NCBI GenBank assembly: GCA_014239265.1
Contig: JAAZZH010000007.1
Span: 1 to 51,396, forward strand
Direction: 5' to 3'
Length of the DNA: 51,396 bases
Source: Actinomycetota bacterium
GTDB taxonomy: Bacteria > Actinomycetota > Acidimicrobiia > Actinomarinales > Actinomarinaceae
Shown: positions 50,194 to 51,396 of the stretch, piece after piece
Position numbering within the stretch: the first letter of the stretch is position 1
How the letters are laid out: every line of letters starts with the position of its first letter
Translations under genes and position numbers: made by a program
Notes under the pieces: model-generated
What the model was told of the DNA's origin: nothing
Database searches by the model: none
What the model saw: the letters and a program-made list of their open reading frames with translations, nothing else

Positions 50194-51396
50194 ATTTCCA
50201 TTAATTACCTTGCAATTTCTAGTGAATTAATTGTTGTTTTTACGATCATAGCTACAATATTTTTTGATCTCATTTTGCCAAGAAGATCAAAATTTTACAT
50301 TGCGTTAGTTGCACTGTTGGGATCATTGATTTCCTTCCTACCTTTAATTTTTCAGTGGGTAAATTACGAAAATCCAATAATCCTTTTTGAAGGAAGCTAT
50401 GTTATTGATAAATTTTCTATTATTTTAAAAGGACTTTTCATCTTGGTGACCTATCTGACATTCCTACTTTCAATTAACTTTATAGAGAGTGACAGATATT
50501 ACCAGGGGGAGTATTACTACCTACTATTAAGCTCACTACTCGGAGCGTTGGTTGTTGCATCCTCAAGAGATATGTTGACACTTTTTATTGGTATTGAATT
50601 AGCTTCCGCACCTATGTTTTTATTGTCTGGCTGGAAAAAAGGAGATCAAAAGTCTAATGAGGGAGCAATTAAATTTTTCTTGTTAGGAGTATTATCTGCA
50701 TCACTCATTTTGTACGGATTCTCTTTACTTTACGGATTGACTGGAGAGTTAATCTTTTCTGAAATTTCTAAAATCTTATTAGTAAAGAATCTGTCAACAT
50801 CACCAGCGGCATTATTGAGCGTAATGTTAATACTCGCTGGTATAGGTTTTAAAATTTCCGTTGTACCCTTTCATTCATGGGCACCAGACACATATGAGGG
50901 ATCACCACTCCCAGTAACAGCTTATTTATCAGTTAGTTCTAAAGCTACTGGTTTTGTAGCCCTAATGATTATCCTGACAAAGGTCTTCCCAGATTCAGGT
51001 TCAAGTTGGGGTATTATATTGGTCTGTATTTCAGGTCTAACAATGTTCATCGGAAATTTATCTGCTCTTCAACAATCAAATCCAGTACGCCTTTTAGCAT
51101 ATTCATCAATAGCTCAAGCAGGATTTATTTTAGCTCCACTTGCAGTAGCTGGAATTTCGGGAGACTATGCTGATGGAATTTATGCCAGCGTCACGTATTT
51201 AATTATTTATGCATTCATGAACTTGGGCGCATTTCTAGTCGTAAATGTTCTTATAAATACTAGTGGCAGTAAAGATATCTATGAATGGGGAGGTCTAGCA
51301 AAGCATCAACCATTAACAGCTATTTTTGCAACTGTTTTTTTCTTCTCACTTGCTGGAATACCACCACTTGGTGGTTGGTTTGCAAAGTTCGTTGTA
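50194..51396 (+). CDS. nuoN: Complex I subunit N, antiporter-like proton pump (operon 2), 3' truncated; probable ATT start
   Basis: The frame is open to the window end (401 codons). It is NuoN by 'LFIGIELASAPMFLLSGW' (TM5 Glu), 'GIGFKISVVPFHSWAPDTY' (TM7 Lys), 'LLAYSSIAQAGFIL' and 'PPLGGWFAKF'. No ATG, GTG or TTG occurs in frame before TTG 50275, which would remove most of the first helix. ATT 50194 lies 5 nt after GGAGG, mirroring the operon 1 nuoM-nuoN junction (GGAGG, 6 nt, TTG). I therefore place the start at ATT. Confidence 0.85.
   Translation, partial: MSINYLAISSELIVVFTIIATIFFDLILPRRSKFYIALVALLGSLISFLPLIFQWVNYENPIILFEGSYVIDKFSIILKGLFILVTYLTFLLSINFIESDRYYQGEYYYLLLSSLLGALVVASSRDMLTLFIGIELASAPMFLLSGWKKGDQKSNEGAIKFFLLGVLSASLILYGFSLLYGLTGELIFSEISKILLVKNLSTSPAALLSVMLILAGIGFKISVVPFHSWAPDTYEGSPLPVTAYLSVSSKATGFVALMIILTKVFPDSGSSWGIILVCISGLTMFIGNLSALQQSNPVRLLAYSSIAQAGFILAPLAVAGISGDYADGIYASVTYLIIYAFMNLGAFLVVNVLINTSGSKDIYEWGGLAKHQPLTAIFATVFFFSLAGIPPLGGWFAKFVV

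Noticed and set aside
1-51396. Looked for CRISPR arrays, insertion sequences, phage or integrase genes and long tandem repeats
   Set aside because: None seen; the window is continuous housekeeping and respiratory gene content with similar base composition throughout.

Overview
The window is AT-rich, tightly packed bacterial DNA. Genes mostly abut or overlap by 1-14 bases, and many mRNAs look leaderless. It most resembles a streamlined marine actinobacterium, of the Acidimicrobiia / Candidatus Actinomarinales type. The evidence is the gene order disA-carD-ispF-cysS-rlmB, an actinobacterial-style CysRS motif, a geranylgeranyl-reductase-family gene directly before a 14-gene nuo operon, Rex, DUF4349, DtxR-family and heliorhodopsin genes, and Thr/Ala/Pro-rich lipoprotein linkers. 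The taxonomic call is inference from gene content, not from a marker phylogeny.

Layout. 1-3.6 kb: tail of disA, then carD, ispF, cysS, rlmB. 3.6-9.3 kb: tRNA-Thr(UGU), an unrecognised membrane protein, and a branched-chain amino-acid type ABC transporter (livHMGF) convergent with its binding lipoprotein livK across a bidirectional terminator. 9.4-12 kb: a CvpA-CAP fusion protein, a small unknown protein and a MATE exporter. 12-14 kb: the NADH-sensing repressor rex, and a geranylgeranyl-reductase-family flavoprotein. 14.1-28.4 kb: a complete 14-subunit complex I operon (nuoA-N) with a perfect Rex operator in its leader, followed by a coupled 44-codon membrane ORF. 28.6-32.7 kb: an ABC-2 exporter, SRPBCC protein, lipoprotein, CopD-like membrane protein, thymidine kinase and YbaN-like protein. 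32.7-38.6 kb: an iron/heme block with a DtxR-family regulator, two tiny ORFs, ferrochelatase and an Fe(III) ABC transporter. 38.6-41.6 kb: a small coiled-coil ORF, a heliorhodopsin, a 23-residue membrane ORF, a DUF4349 lipoprotein and an alkaline-phosphatase-superfamily enzyme. 41.7-51.4 kb: a second complex I operon, nuoABCDHIJKLMN, with no nuoEFG. It runs off the end of the window inside nuoN.

How it fits together. The window encodes two respiratory complex I versions. One is NADH-linked and apparently controlled by Rex through NADH/NAD+. The other lacks the NADH-oxidising module, so its electron donor is unknown, and it shows no Rex site. Between them lie iron import, heme insertion and a retinal photoreceptor. 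Three genes of the iron block (the DtxR-like gene, hemH and the iron-binding lipoprotein) share an 18-bp dyad, [T/A]GTTAA-N6-TTAACA, which I propose as the operator of the DtxR-like protein. That protein has lost most of the classical metal ligands. A second global pattern is a TANNNT -10 box placed exactly 6 nt before the start codon at nine genes, the geometry expected for leaderless transcripts.
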